DNA of 63,929 nt from Betaproteobacteria bacterium (GTDB lineage Bacteria > Pseudomonadota > Gammaproteobacteria > Burkholderiales > SG8-39): assembly GCA_004298385.1 (NCBI GenBank), contig SCTX01000088.1:1-63929 (forward strand), read 5' to 3'. Made by a program: the position numbers and the translations under genes. The notes below the pieces were generated by a model. That model was not told the DNA's origin. It did no database searches and saw nothing but the letters and a program-made list of their open reading frames with translations. How positions within the stretch are numbered: position 1 is the stretch's first letter; each line of letters starts with the position of its first letter. Shown one piece after another: positions 1 to 8,731 of the stretch.

Positions 1-1010
1 CTCGAGCTTATCCGCCCGCCATTCAAGATGGAGGCCGCGCCGCCGACCGCCAGGTCAATATTGCCCGCCGACCCGGTGCCCGAAAAAGCGAGACTCGTAA
101 TCCCGGTCGAACCGGCCGCACCTGCCCCGTCGATCGCAAGGTTCCCTGATCGCACTTCGATGTTGCCGGCGGAAACCGCGGATGTAGAACCGGTGAGGAC
201 AACCCCACCGCCGGTAATCGTCAAGCTGCCAGCGGGGAGAACTGGCTCACCGTTGGCCGAAGAGACGTTGCCGACCAGCGAGATTTCCGCCGGCTGCGCG
301 CCGATCGCGGCCAGACGAATGCTTCCGCTCGCGTTTGCGACAAATCCTCCGTTAATGCCGACATCCCCGGCTATGACTTGCAACTGAGCACCCGACGAAC
401 TGATCGCGCCGCCACCGACAACTCCGATCGTGGCCCGTGTCGTGCCCAGATACCCGAACGCCTCGGGGGGTGCGATGCTGAAGCTGCTGTCCGGTCCATT
501 GCCCGCCCGGAACACCGTGCCGTCGGAGAACTTCAACTGGTTCGCCGTACTCACGTGAAACGCCCCCGGCACATCCACCCACGACCCGGCCCCAAAGGTC
601 ACCCCTGCAGGATTGATGAAGAAGAAACTGGGTGCGCTGCCCGCAGCGGCTTTTAGCTGCAGCAACCCGTTGATGCTCGACGCGCTGCCGCCGCTCACCC
701 GGCTGATGACGTTCTGCAGCGTCGCGGTGGTGGTGCTGAACACGGCGGCTTCGCCGGTCTTGATGTTGAACGTCTCGAAGCTGTGAAACAGATTGTTGCC
801 GGCGAGCTTGCCCAGGGTCTGCGGGATGGCGTAACTGGGCCCGCTGAGCGTCTGCGCCGTTCTGCCCCAACTCGCGTCGGTCTTGATGCTCTGGGCGGTG
901 GCGCCGGTGGATGCCAGCGCGAGCGGCACGGCGCAAGCGCAAGCAAACACAAAGGGCCAATACCGGCTTCGCGGCTGAGGCAGTGTGCGGTGCGAAAGGC
1001 TCGGTACCAT
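1..1010 (-). CDS. TpsA-type filamentous haemagglutinin N-terminal domain protein (partial)
   Basis: Secreted exoprotein of a two-partner secretion system, cut by the window edge so that only about 336 N-terminal residues are visible. The frame opens at the ATG at 1008-1010 and remains open to base 1. A basic leader is followed by a hydrophobic signal-peptide core (about residues 18-34). The diagnostic TPS secretion signal follows, with FINPAGVTFGAG and then HVSTANQLKF, and after it Gly/Ala/Ser/Val-rich sequence typical of a beta-helix. It starts 28 bases after the CHAT gene and is the last visible member of the FecR-like / TpsB / CHAT / TpsA set, so the TpsB pore at 3383-5095 is its likely exporter. 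Whether the missing C-terminal part is an adhesin, enzyme or toxin cannot be seen. Confidence 0.85.
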   Translation of the reverse strand, partial: MVPSLSHRTLPQPRSRYWPFVFACACAVPLALASTGATAQSIKTDASWGRTAQTLSGPSYAIPQTLGKLAGNNLFHSFETFNIKTGEAAVFSTTTATLQNVISRVSGGSASSINGLLQLKAAAGSAPSFFFINPAGVTFGAGSWVDVPGAFHVSTANQLKFSDGTVFRAGNGPDSSFSIAPPEAFGYLGTTRATIGVVGGGAISSSGAQLQVIAGDVGINGGFVANASGSIRLAAIGAQPAEISLVGNVSSANGEPVLPAGSLTITGGGVVLTGSTSAVSAGNIEVRSGNLAIDGAGAAGSTGITSLAFSGTGSAGNIDLAVGGAASILNGGRISS

Positions 1011-1038
1011 CGATGTGCCCCGATTCCGGTTCCGGGCG

Positions 1039-3372
1039 TCAGAGCCAGTTGCCGATCAGAATGAAGGGTGCCCAAAAGAACGGATGCCACATATCGGTAC
1101 TCTCGATCAATTGGCGCTGCGCCTTCTGCAGCGCCTTGATCTTGGTGCCGCGCTCGCTCGCGAGTCCCTGGTAGAAGGTTCGCATCATCGTCTTAGCAGC
1201 CTCGTCGGACACCGGCCACAGGCTGCCGAGCACGCTGCCCGCGCGCGCCTTGAGCGCGGCCCCGCTCATGCCCAGCGGCGAGCGATCGTCGCCCTCGGCC
1301 GTTTCGCACGCCGAAAGCGCGAGCAGATCGATCGGGTTCTTGCGCAAAATCTCTGAGCGCAGCAAGCCCTGCAGGCCATCCATCGTCAGCACGTCGTCGA
1401 ACGCCATGATGAAGCTGGTATCCGCGGTGCCGCCGAAGAATCCATGGGAGGCGATGTGCACGATGCCGTGGTTCTCCATGATCAGCGCGCGTTTCAGCGC
1501 GGCCAAGGTGAATTCCTGATTGAACAACGTCTGGTTGCGCGTAAGCTGTCCCAGGGCATCGATCTCCCCCTTCACTCCGGGAAGCGCAAGCAGTTGGCGC
1601 AGGCGCGCGCCGCTACCGGCGGGTCGCGCGGCGGCGCCGGCCGCGTCTCCCACAGGCCCCGCCTTGCGTTGCTCTGGGTCGGCGGGAGGAGCGCCTGAAG
1701 GAGCAGCCGCGCCCGCGTCCCCGCGCAGCGCGAAAGCTCGGGTGGAGCGCAACACCAGCGCGCGCGAGGCGGAATCGCCCGCTGCCGCTCGGGTCGATGC
1801 GCTTTCCAGGACCGCATCTGCGATCCCCTCGGGCAACTTGTCGACCACGGGTCCGGGTTCGCTCAGGCCCGCGAGCAAGGTCTTGCGTTCGCGGCTGTCG
1901 GGGCTCGCCACGCGGGTGAGCGTGAGCCCCGGCACCACGGCGACGGCATATTTTTCAGCCATGAATTGTTTGCCGTCGTGAAGCGCAGCGAACGGCAGCA
2001 GCCGCAGCACGCCGTCGGGCACAACCACCACGGTGTCGATGCGCTGATCGGCCAGCAGCGATTCAATCGGCGCGATCAGCCAACTGTGGATCTGCTGCGA
2101 TCCCTGCTCGTACGCACCCAGGTTGCGCATGGCTCTGGCCAGCCGCTGGCTGGCCGCGCGGACTTCGTCCGCGGCGACCTTAACCGTTCTGCGCTGCAGT
2201 CCATCTGCGGTCTCGACCAGCAGCTCCAAGCGCTCCGGCAGAATGATGGGATACAGCACTGCGGTTCCGGCGGGAATCGTCCTCGTTGCCGCGCTAACCG
2301 CTTCGGTTACGCAGCGATCGCCGAGGAAGTCCTCGAGTTCGGTCTGCTTGATCAGTTCGACCGTGTCCCTGGCTTGCCGCATGAATTGCGCCTGCTGCTC
2401 CGGCGCCGCACCATCGGCCTGCAGCAGCAACAGATCGGCCAGCCCCAGATACACCGGCTCGAGGGTTTCGCGGAACGAGGAACGGCCGTCGGTGTATTCC
2501 ACCGGAATGTCCTGCCGGATGGCCTCGATATGGTCCACCGCGCGTTGGTATGCCAGAAGCGCAAAGCTGCCCTGCCCGAGCCGGCGCAACACGCGGCCGC
2601 GGCGCCATTCCAGGTTTATCATAAGGTCGCGCGCCTCGGCGCCGCGCATGCCGGCTATGGCGCGCTCTGTGAGTTCCAGGGCGTCGGCGTCGCGATGCTG
2701 TTCTTCATAGAGCTGCGCCAGCCCATCAAGCGCTTCGGCGGCAAGCCGATCGCGGCCGCCGCTCGTCAATCGTCTTGCCTGCTCCACGCTCTCGTAAGCG
2801 AGCCGCAGAGCCGGTGCACCGAGAACACGCGCCTGATGCGCCAGGTTCAGGTAATAGCGGGCGCGCTCGCGACTGTCGCTCACCTGCGCTATCTCCAGGG
2901 CAATCGCGGCGAGCCTGGGCAGCCTTTCCGTCTCCGCGGCCAGACGCGCCAGATTGAGCCCGGCGCTCACGGCGGCGCCGGTGTCCGCCCCGGCTTGCTC
3001 ACGCGCTTCGCTGTAATGGCGCAACGCTTCCCGTGTCTGCCTGCGCGCGGCGTAAAGATTTCCCAGATCGACCGCGTAGCGCAAGCGCTCGGCTGGTTCG
3101 GCGGCGCTCTGGTAGGCCTGCTTGAGCAGCGGCTCGGCCTGCTCATAGCGATGCGCCTGGTAGTACGCTAGCCCGAGTTCGCCCGCGATGCGGGCCTTGA
3201 GTTTCGGATCGCTCGCCTGCCGCATCGCGCCCGCCAGAGTCTCGATTGCCAGGTTCAGGTCGCCCTGCTGCCTGTACGCTGCGCCCTGGTGCAGCGGCGA
3301 GACCAAATCGCTCTGGGCCGCAACCCCCGACGCCAGCAGGGCAAGCGCAAGACCGAATGAAAGAGCTCGCAT
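1039..3372 (-). CDS. Exported TPR-CHAT domain protein (putative caspase-like protease)
   Basis: A 777-residue protein with a clear signal peptide (MRALSFGLALALLASGVAAQ), a long run of TPR-like helical repeats (about residues 30-300) and a C-terminal CHAT domain. The two caspase-clan signatures are present: HIASHG with catalytic His643 and LSACETA with catalytic Cys689. CHAT (caspase HetF associated with TPRs) proteins are usually cytoplasmic; the signal peptide here predicts a periplasmic or surface location. I chose the ATG at 3370-3372 because it begins the signal peptide and has AGGA about 10 bases upstream; an ATG eight codons earlier would overlap the upstream gene. It sits between the TpsB pore (10 bases upstream) and the TpsA substrate (28 bases downstream), which suggests a role in processing or maturing TpsA. 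That role is inference. Confidence 0.85.
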   Translation of the reverse strand: MRALSFGLALALLASGVAAQSDLVSPLHQGAAYRQQGDLNLAIETLAGAMRQASDPKLKARIAGELGLAYYQAHRYEQAEPLLKQAYQSAAEPAERLRYAVDLGNLYAARRQTREALRHYSEAREQAGADTGAAVSAGLNLARLAAETERLPRLAAIALEIAQVSDSRERARYYLNLAHQARVLGAPALRLAYESVEQARRLTSGGRDRLAAEALDGLAQLYEEQHRDADALELTERAIAGMRGAEARDLMINLEWRRGRVLRRLGQGSFALLAYQRAVDHIEAIRQDIPVEYTDGRSSFRETLEPVYLGLADLLLLQADGAAPEQQAQFMRQARDTVELIKQTELEDFLGDRCVTEAVSAATRTIPAGTAVLYPIILPERLELLVETADGLQRRTVKVAADEVRAASQRLARAMRNLGAYEQGSQQIHSWLIAPIESLLADQRIDTVVVVPDGVLRLLPFAALHDGKQFMAEKYAVAVVPGLTLTRVASPDSRERKTLLAGLSEPGPVVDKLPEGIADAVLESASTRAAAGDSASRALVLRSTRAFALRGDAGAAAPSGAPPADPEQRKAGPVGDAAGAAARPAGSGARLRQLLALPGVKGEIDALGQLTRNQTLFNQEFTLAALKRALIMENHGIVHIASHGFFGGTADTSFIMAFDDVLTMDGLQGLLRSEILRKNPIDLLALSACETAEGDDRSPLGMSGAALKARAGSVLGSLWPVSDEAAKTMMRTFYQGLASERGTKIKALQKAQRQLIESTDMWHPFFWAPFILIGNWL

Positions 3373-3382
3373 GGTGTCCGTC

Positions 3383-5095
3383 CTAGAAAACGTCATAGCG
3401 AATCTCGAGGTGAATGCCGCGGTCCTGCAGCGTCGTCTGCGTCGGCGTGGGTGGTGTCACAAAGCGCTTGGCGGCATAGAGATTTGCGGCAACCCGCTGC
3501 CAGCGCCACAGCAGTCCCACGCCTGCAGAGTAGATCCGGTCACGCGCCTCACCGATATTCCGGGCGGAGCCGTAATCGATGAACGGCGCCAGCGTCAGAG
3601 CGTGGCGCTCGTCTGCCGTGCCCAGCAAGGGATGCTGGTACTCGATGCTTGCCCGGTAACCGCTGTCGCGCACCATGTAGTTCTCGCGGTAACCGCGCAC
3701 CGTATTTACGCCACCCACGGCCATGCGCTCCAGAGGCAGGAGCCGGTCGTGCGCCCATTGCACGTCGGCGCGCAGCAGGAACTGCGCACCGGAATCGAGA
3801 ACGCGGCGGGCATACTGGGCCTGGCCCAGCCACACAAAAAAATCCGGCGCCGGCTGCGCGCTTGGCGCAGCGGAACTCTGCTCGATGTTGTTGCGGCCGA
3901 AGCTGAACGTGGAGCGCAGCGCGAGTACCTGCTGCTCCAGGCGCTGCACATAATCCTGCCAAAAGCGCCAGACGTTGAGCCGGGTATACCCGGAGGGCTC
4001 GCCCGGTATGAACGAGAAAGGCTCGCCCAAGAGCGTGGTGCGGTTCTCCCGGCGGGCGTAGGTCAAACCCAGGGACAGCTTGCGCCGCAGGTCCTCTACG
4101 ACGGGGTGGCTGATCCCGATCTCGCGGCTGTCGAGCGTGCTCTTGATGTCCGCGGCCTTGAGCGGCTCCTCGACCACCGCCGAGCGGCCATGGTCTAGGC
4201 GCAATTGCAACTGGGTGCCGCGGCTGGTCACCGGCAGACTCCATCCCAGTCCGTACCGCGCCCCGCCTTTTGCTTGAGCGCTGTCCTGGAAATTTGCATC
4301 CAGGACATCGCCCAGTCCGGTGAGGTTGTGCACCCAGCCGCTCGCGCCCAGCGCTTGCGCGCCGATCGAGGGCGGGCGGTAGTTGTTGGCGAAGACTGTG
4401 AATTGGTACGGCCGCGCGCGGATGACATTGACATCCAGTATTGCGCTCCCGGGCTCGCTGCCCGGCAATAGCCGCGCATCCATCTTCGAGAACAGCGGAT
4501 CGGCGAGCAGCAGTTGGAAATTCTCCTGCAGGACGTTCACGTTGAGCGGCGCACCGCCCCTGGCGAGCCGTTCGCGCACGTACTCCTCGCGCAGGCGCTC
4601 CATCCCCTTGAGCCGTATCTCCTGCAGCCGCCCTTCTACGATCAGGATACGCAGGACCCCGTTCGTCAACGCACCTTCCGGAATTACCGCCCCGGAGTTG
4701 ATATAGCCGCGCCCGATGTATAGTCGCGTGAGCCCGTGGCGCAGCTCTTCCAGCTCGGAGGCGCTGACAATCCGGCCAGCGTAGGGCGCGGCGATGCGTT
4801 GCAGCTCTTCACTCGGGACGACCTTGTTGCCTTCGAACAGGTAAGACTTGATCTCCAGGCGCGGCCCGGCAACAACGTCGGTCTCTGGCGATTCGAGGCG
4901 AAGCGGCGGCAGGGTGAAGACCTCTGCGGGCTTCTGCGGCAGGAATACCGGCGGCCCCAGCGGTTGCGCACTCGGCCGGTTCGCGGCCTCGGTCCCAGGC
5001 GTTGCCTGCGCAAGCAACGCTCCGTATTCTGCAGCGGCGGCCCAGCCACTGATAAGCACGGCACTCGCAGTCAGCAACACCGTTATACGCGGCAC
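3383..5095 (-). CDS. TpsB/ShlB-FhaC family outer-membrane transporter
   Basis: Outer-membrane pore of a two-partner secretion system, about 570 residues. A signal peptide (PRITVLLTASAVLISGWAAA) precedes a Pro-rich linker, two POTRA domains (about residues 75-225; one begins IKSYLFEGNKVV) and a 16-strand-type barrel. The barrel contains the conserved VRGY motif that marks the lid loop of this family, and the last residue is Phe, as in most barrels. The start is taken as GTG at 5093-5095 because it directly begins the signal peptide and follows GGGGGA; an in-frame ATG at 5221 would add 42 residues unlike a signal peptide. It lies directly downstream of the FecR-like gene and upstream of the CHAT and TpsA genes, so the four are probably co-transcribed. 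Confidence 0.88.
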   Translation of the reverse strand: MPRITVLLTASAVLISGWAAAAEYGALLAQATPGTEAANRPSAQPLGPPVFLPQKPAEVFTLPPLRLESPETDVVAGPRLEIKSYLFEGNKVVPSEELQRIAAPYAGRIVSASELEELRHGLTRLYIGRGYINSGAVIPEGALTNGVLRILIVEGRLQEIRLKGMERLREEYVRERLARGGAPLNVNVLQENFQLLLADPLFSKMDARLLPGSEPGSAILDVNVIRARPYQFTVFANNYRPPSIGAQALGASGWVHNLTGLGDVLDANFQDSAQAKGGARYGLGWSLPVTSRGTQLQLRLDHGRSAVVEEPLKAADIKSTLDSREIGISHPVVEDLRRKLSLGLTYARRENRTTLLGEPFSFIPGEPSGYTRLNVWRFWQDYVQRLEQQVLALRSTFSFGRNNIEQSSAAPSAQPAPDFFVWLGQAQYARRVLDSGAQFLLRADVQWAHDRLLPLERMAVGGVNTVRGYRENYMVRDSGYRASIEYQHPLLGTADERHALTLAPFIDYGSARNIGEARDRIYSAGVGLLWRWQRVAANLYAAKRFVTPPTPTQTTLQDRGIHLEIRYDVF

Positions 5096-5221
5096 TGCGT
5101 TTCCCCCGGACGGCAGAAAATTAAACCCTGTCTTATTCGCGCGCCTGAGATTCCAAAAAACAAATTTGCCCAGCGACATCCAGTCCGAGCAGCACCACAA
5201 CAAATTCCCCTGGCCAGGCAT

Positions 5222-5881
5222 TCAGCGCGACATCCGGCTCGCCAACCAGGCATCAAGCGCCTTGGCGTCCTCATCGTCGGGTCGCTTGCGCCGCATCTCT
5301 GCGACGACTATTTTCATCTCGTCATACACGAGGAACTCGTACAGCGCGGCGTAGAGATAGAGCTCAGGGGTAATGTCATTTGCGGGCATGTCTCGCCGCA
5401 TCTTTTCGTAGCCGGCTCGCGCCTGAGCCAGCGTTGCCTGCTGGTCAAGGCTCACCTTCCGTTGGCGCGCCACCCCCCCGCGCAGTTGGCCGCCACCGAG
5501 CTTCGCGTATTGGATGAGCTCGGGAATCCGAGCCGTGCGTTGCCACACACCCGCCGGTAAATTCGTTGTATCCGCCGCCTTGCCTGAGATCGGTTCGGCC
5601 ACCGCCTTCCCCGCTCGAAAGCTGGCCGGACCGGTCCAAAGCTCCTGGCGCGCGCTTTCAAAGAACACAAATCGCACTTGTCCTCCAGCCGCAACGTTGA
5701 TGCGGTCGCCCTCCCGCAGCTTCATGAACGGCCGCACCTTGCCGGGTGTTCCCGCCTGCGGCACATAGCTCACGTCGCCGGAAACCAGATTGACCAGCGC
5801 GGCATCGGCTAGCTGCGCGAGCGCGGTGCCGCCGGTCGCCGCGGTCACTGCAAAGAGAAGCGAAGCAAGATGTCTTTTCAT
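5222..5881 (-). CDS. FecR-like domain periplasmic protein
   Basis: A 219-residue exported protein. The ATG at 5879-5881 follows a strong ribosome site (AAGGGGAG) and starts a signal peptide (MKRHLASLLFAV...ALAQ). The mature N-terminal half matches the FecR fold: GDVSYVPQAG, then MKLREGDRINVAAGGQVRFVF, the usual pattern of a short beta sandwich with an L.EGD.I motif. The C-terminal half is helical and charged without a recognised domain. No sigma factor or TonB receptor is adjacent, so it is not a classical FecR. FecR-like proteins occur beside CHAT and secreted-repeat proteins in other bacteria, and here it opens the TPS/CHAT operon. Its role (cell-wall or surface binding, or regulation of the exoprotein) is unknown. 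Confidence 0.75.
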   Translation of the reverse strand: MKRHLASLLFAVTAATGGTALAQLADAALVNLVSGDVSYVPQAGTPGKVRPFMKLREGDRINVAAGGQVRFVFFESARQELWTGPASFRAGKAVAEPISGKAADTTNLPAGVWQRTARIPELIQYAKLGGGQLRGGVARQRKVSLDQQATLAQARAGYEKMRRDMPANDITPELYLYAALYEFLVYDEMKIVVAEMRRKRPDDEDAKALDAWLASRMSR

Positions 5882-6008
5882 GTCTCCCCTTGTCCGGTCG
5901 CCCATCAAAATGGATGGATGAAAGGCAAACGCGACGGTTGTCGCGCATAACCCAAGCACGCGCGGCTTCGCGGGGCTAAGTCAGGCGCTGCGCGTCGCGT
6001 CTGGCCTA

Positions 6009-6036
6009 AGATTAGTGTACTTTTTCGGAATGGCAA
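6009..6036 (-). promoter_or_regulatory. Candidate sigma-70 promoter of the FecR/TPS/CHAT operon
   Basis: Read on the minus strand, TTGCCA (6031-6036) and TAATCT (6009-6014) are separated by 16 bases, in the most AT-rich stretch of the neighbourhood. It lies about 130 bases upstream of the FecR-like start, so a long 5' leader would result. Prediction from consensus only. Confidence 0.4.
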
Positions 6037-6152
6037 CTTTTTCCGGCTCTTACATGACCTATATCAAATACTCTAATTTCAGGGCATGCAGCAAGCTTTT
6101 TGGGGCCGCAGCGAAACTGAGCTGCGCAGGCCGTGCCGGTGCGCCCCACGAA

Positions 6153-6905
6153 CTAGAAAATCCGCGGCAGCGTCTTGCCGATGGGTTCGCGCAGCACCGC
6201 GTCGGCGATGTTGTCGAACGGCGTCGGCTCGGCGTTGACGATCACCACGCGCGCGCCGGCCGCCTTGGCCTCTGACACCGCGCCGGCGATCGGATAGACC
6301 TGCAGGCTGGTGCCGACCGCGATGAAGCAGTCGGCTTCGGCCGCGGAACGCAGCGCGCGCTCGATCACCTCGGGCACCAGGTTCTGGCCGAAAGAGATGG
6401 TGTCGCTTTTCAGGATGCCGCCGCAGAGCGTGCACGGCGGATCGTCCTCGCCGGTCAAGAGGCGTACCAGCGTCTCCTGCATCGGTCCTTTCCAGCCGCA
6501 GCTCATGCACACCACTTTCAGCACCGTGCCATGCACCTCGATCACGCGCTCGGGCGAGTTGCCCGCCTTCTGGTGCAAGCCGTCGATGTTCTGGGTGATG
6601 AGCGCATAGAGCTTGCCGCGCCGCTCGAGTCCGGCGATGGCCGCGTGACCCGCATTCGGCTGGGCCTCCCACGCCGGATGCACCAGCCGCTCCTGCCACG
6701 CTTTCTTGCGGATCTCGGCATCGGCCATGTAGTAGCGGATGTCGGAGAGTTTCTCCGCCTCCGGATCCCGCGTCCACACGCCCTGCGGCCCGCGGAAATC
6801 CGGAATGCCGGACTCGGTGGAAATGCCCGCGCCGGTGAGGACCACTACGCGCTCGGCCTCTCCGACCCAGGCGCGCACTTTGTCGATCAACGCATCGGTT
6901 TTCAC
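6153..6905 (-). CDS. NAD-dependent protein deacylase, sirtuin (Sir2/CobB) family
   Basis: A 250-residue sirtuin that would remove acyl groups from protein lysines using NAD+. The family motifs appear in order: GAGIS with ESGIPDFRG (NAD binding), TQNIDGLHQ with the HGT catalytic histidine, and a four-cysteine zinc site (VCMSC then CTLCGG). The end shows the VGTSLQVYP and IVNAEPTPFD motifs of the Rossmann part. The start is GTG at 6903-6905, preceded by AAGGGGAG; the frame continues upstream without a convincing start. Neighbours are unrelated, so its targets (acetyl-CoA synthetase is common in bacteria) are not indicated. Confidence 0.92.
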   Translation of the reverse strand: MKTDALIDKVRAWVGEAERVVVLTGAGISTESGIPDFRGPQGVWTRDPEAEKLSDIRYYMADAEIRKKAWQERLVHPAWEAQPNAGHAAIAGLERRGKLYALITQNIDGLHQKAGNSPERVIEVHGTVLKVVCMSCGWKGPMQETLVRLLTGEDDPPCTLCGGILKSDTISFGQNLVPEVIERALRSAAEADCFIAVGTSLQVYPIAGAVSEAKAAGARVVIVNAEPTPFDNIADAVLREPIGKTLPRIF

Positions 6906-7248
6906 GATCCGCCGCTCCCCTTGTCGTTGCCGGCGCAGGCCGGCATGGTCCTGCCTCCATTTGCTCTTGCCATGCACGGCAAGAGAAAGAGAAGAGGATT
7001 CTAGCATCGCCTCCAGCGGCGCAGTCACCCGGCGCGCGCGTCTGTCGCGCGCGCAATGCCGGACGAACCAGCTAGCGTGTGCCGCACCAGACTCGCGCCG
7101 CGGCGACACTTTTCCCGCGCTTGTTACATTTTCTTGCACTTTCGCCGTGAACCGGGGCGCCGGTGAGGCGTTTTCATGAGTATCGGGGCAGGCGCGCAGG
7201 GATTGCGGATTCCTGCGCTGGTGCCCCCAGCCAAAACAGGTGGTGCAC
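6906..7248. other. Intergenic region between divergent genes, with a hairpin
   Basis: No gene is supported here. A perfect 8-bp stem with a 6-base loop (CTCTTGCC at 6964-6971, GGCAAGAG at 6978-6985) lies 59-80 bases upstream of the sirtuin start. It has no T-run, so it is not an obvious terminator and would fall in the sirtuin leader. A smaller GCCGGC...GCCGGC hairpin lies between it and the sirtuin gene. No convincing -35/-10 pair was found. Confidence 0.4.
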
Positions 7249-8589
7249 ATGACAACGTTCTTTCGAAACATGACCTCCCGACTTTTGGCGCTGCTCGCCG
7301 TGTTCGTGCTGGCGTTTGCGCAGAGTGGCGCGCAGGCCCAGCCCGCCTATTCGTTCTCGCAGCAGGAGCTCGACCAGATGCTCGCGCCGATCGCGCTCTA
7401 CCCCGATGCGCTGCTGTCGCAGATACTGATGGCGGCGACCTACCCGCTCGAGGTGGTCGAAGCCGCGCGCTGGTCCAGGGACCGCCCCGGTCTCTCGGGC
7501 GACGCGGCGGTGCGCGCGGCTGAAACCGAGGACTGGGACCCTAGCGTGAAATCCCTGGTTGCATTCCCGCAAGTGCTCGCGCGCATGGACGAAAACCCGC
7601 AATGGACGCAAGCGCTGGGCGACGCGTTCCTCGAGCAGCAATCTCAAGTGATGGATACGGTCCAGGCCCTGCGGCGCAAGGCGAAGGCCGAGGGCAACCT
7701 GCGCTCGGATGATCGCGTGAGCGTGGTCGAGAGCGGGCCGAGCTTGCTGGTGCAACCGTTCGACCCCCGAGTCGTCTATGTGCCCTACTATGATCCGCTG
7801 GTGGTATACGGATCATGGTGGTGGCCGGCCTATCCGCCGGTGTACTGGCGGCCCTGGCCCGGCTATTACGCGCGGCCGGGCTACGCGAGGGGCTTCTATT
7901 GGGGTCCGCCGGTCGGCATTTCAGCGGGGTTTTTCTTCGGTATCATCGACTGGCGCCAGCGCCAGGTCAAGGTGGCGCAGGTCAACAACTACTATTACAG
8001 TCGTAGCGTAGGCATGAACCGCGCGGTGATCGCAAATCGCGCGCCCGGCGCATGGCGCCACGAAGCGGAGCGCCGCAGGAGCATGGCCTATCGAAGCGTC
8101 GGGGCGCAGCAGCGCTTCGGCGCGGCGAGCGTACCGCAGGGCCAGGGCAATCGCGCCGAGCCAGCCGAGCCGCGCCGTTCGGACGAGCGCATGGACCTGC
8201 GCCCCACCGCTCGGCCTGAGACACGCTCCGAAGCGCGATCCGATGACCACCGGCCCGCTGCGCCGCCTGCCGCCGAGACGCGCGCCAAGGTGCAACCGGC
8301 GCCGGCCTCGCAGCGCGCAGCCGTCATGCAAACCGCACCAGTTGCGCAACACGCGCCGAGCGCACGCCATGAAGCGCCGCGGGCACCCCAGCCGCGCATG
8401 GAGTTCCGCCCGGCACAGAGCGCAGCGCGCCGGGAAACCGCCACCATGGCCGTGGCGCGGCATGAACCGGCCGCCCGCCATTACGTACCGAAAGCGAGCG
8501 GGCCCCGGGCCGAAATTCGTTCTCCCCAGGCCGCAGCGCGCCAGGAACCCGGCGCGAAGCTCATTGCGCGCCCGCGGATGGGTCCATAG
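7249..8589 (+). CDS. DUF3300 domain-containing exported protein
   Basis: About 446 residues. After a signal peptide (SRLLALLAVFVLAFAQSGAQAQ) comes the DUF3300 domain, marked by LDQMLAPIALYPDALLSQILMAATYP and PFDPRVVYVPYYDP. Next is a strongly aromatic Tyr/Trp/Pro segment (about residues 180-225). The last 190 residues are a low-complexity Arg/Ala/Pro/Glu tail with repeated APR, AAR and RHEP-like units, probably disordered. The ATG at 7249-7251 is preferred over the GTG three codons upstream because AGGTGG lies at good spacing. DUF3300 has no established function. The next gene, in the same direction, encodes a DUF4337 membrane protein. Confidence 0.85.
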   Translation: MTTFFRNMTSRLLALLAVFVLAFAQSGAQAQPAYSFSQQELDQMLAPIALYPDALLSQILMAATYPLEVVEAARWSRDRPGLSGDAAVRAAETEDWDPSVKSLVAFPQVLARMDENPQWTQALGDAFLEQQSQVMDTVQALRRKAKAEGNLRSDDRVSVVESGPSLLVQPFDPRVVYVPYYDPLVVYGSWWWPAYPPVYWRPWPGYYARPGYARGFYWGPPVGISAGFFFGIIDWRQRQVKVAQVNNYYYSRSVGMNRAVIANRAPGAWRHEAERRRSMAYRSVGAQQRFGAASVPQGQGNRAEPAEPRRSDERMDLRPTARPETRSEARSDDHRPAAPPAAETRAKVQPAPASQRAAVMQTAPVAQHAPSARHEAPRAPQPRMEFRPAQSAARRETATMAVARHEPAARHYVPKASGPRAEIRSPQAAARQEPGAKLIARPRMGP

Positions 8590-8731
8590 CACGAACGATT
8601 CGCGCCGGCATGCGCGTCGGGCGCGGCGCCGTCTTTCCCCCCAGCTCCGCCGCCGGCCCGCAATCTCCTATTGTCAGGTCACGCAAAATCAGGACAATAG
8701 GCGCCTTCGATTACGCAGGGAGGACTTTCAC

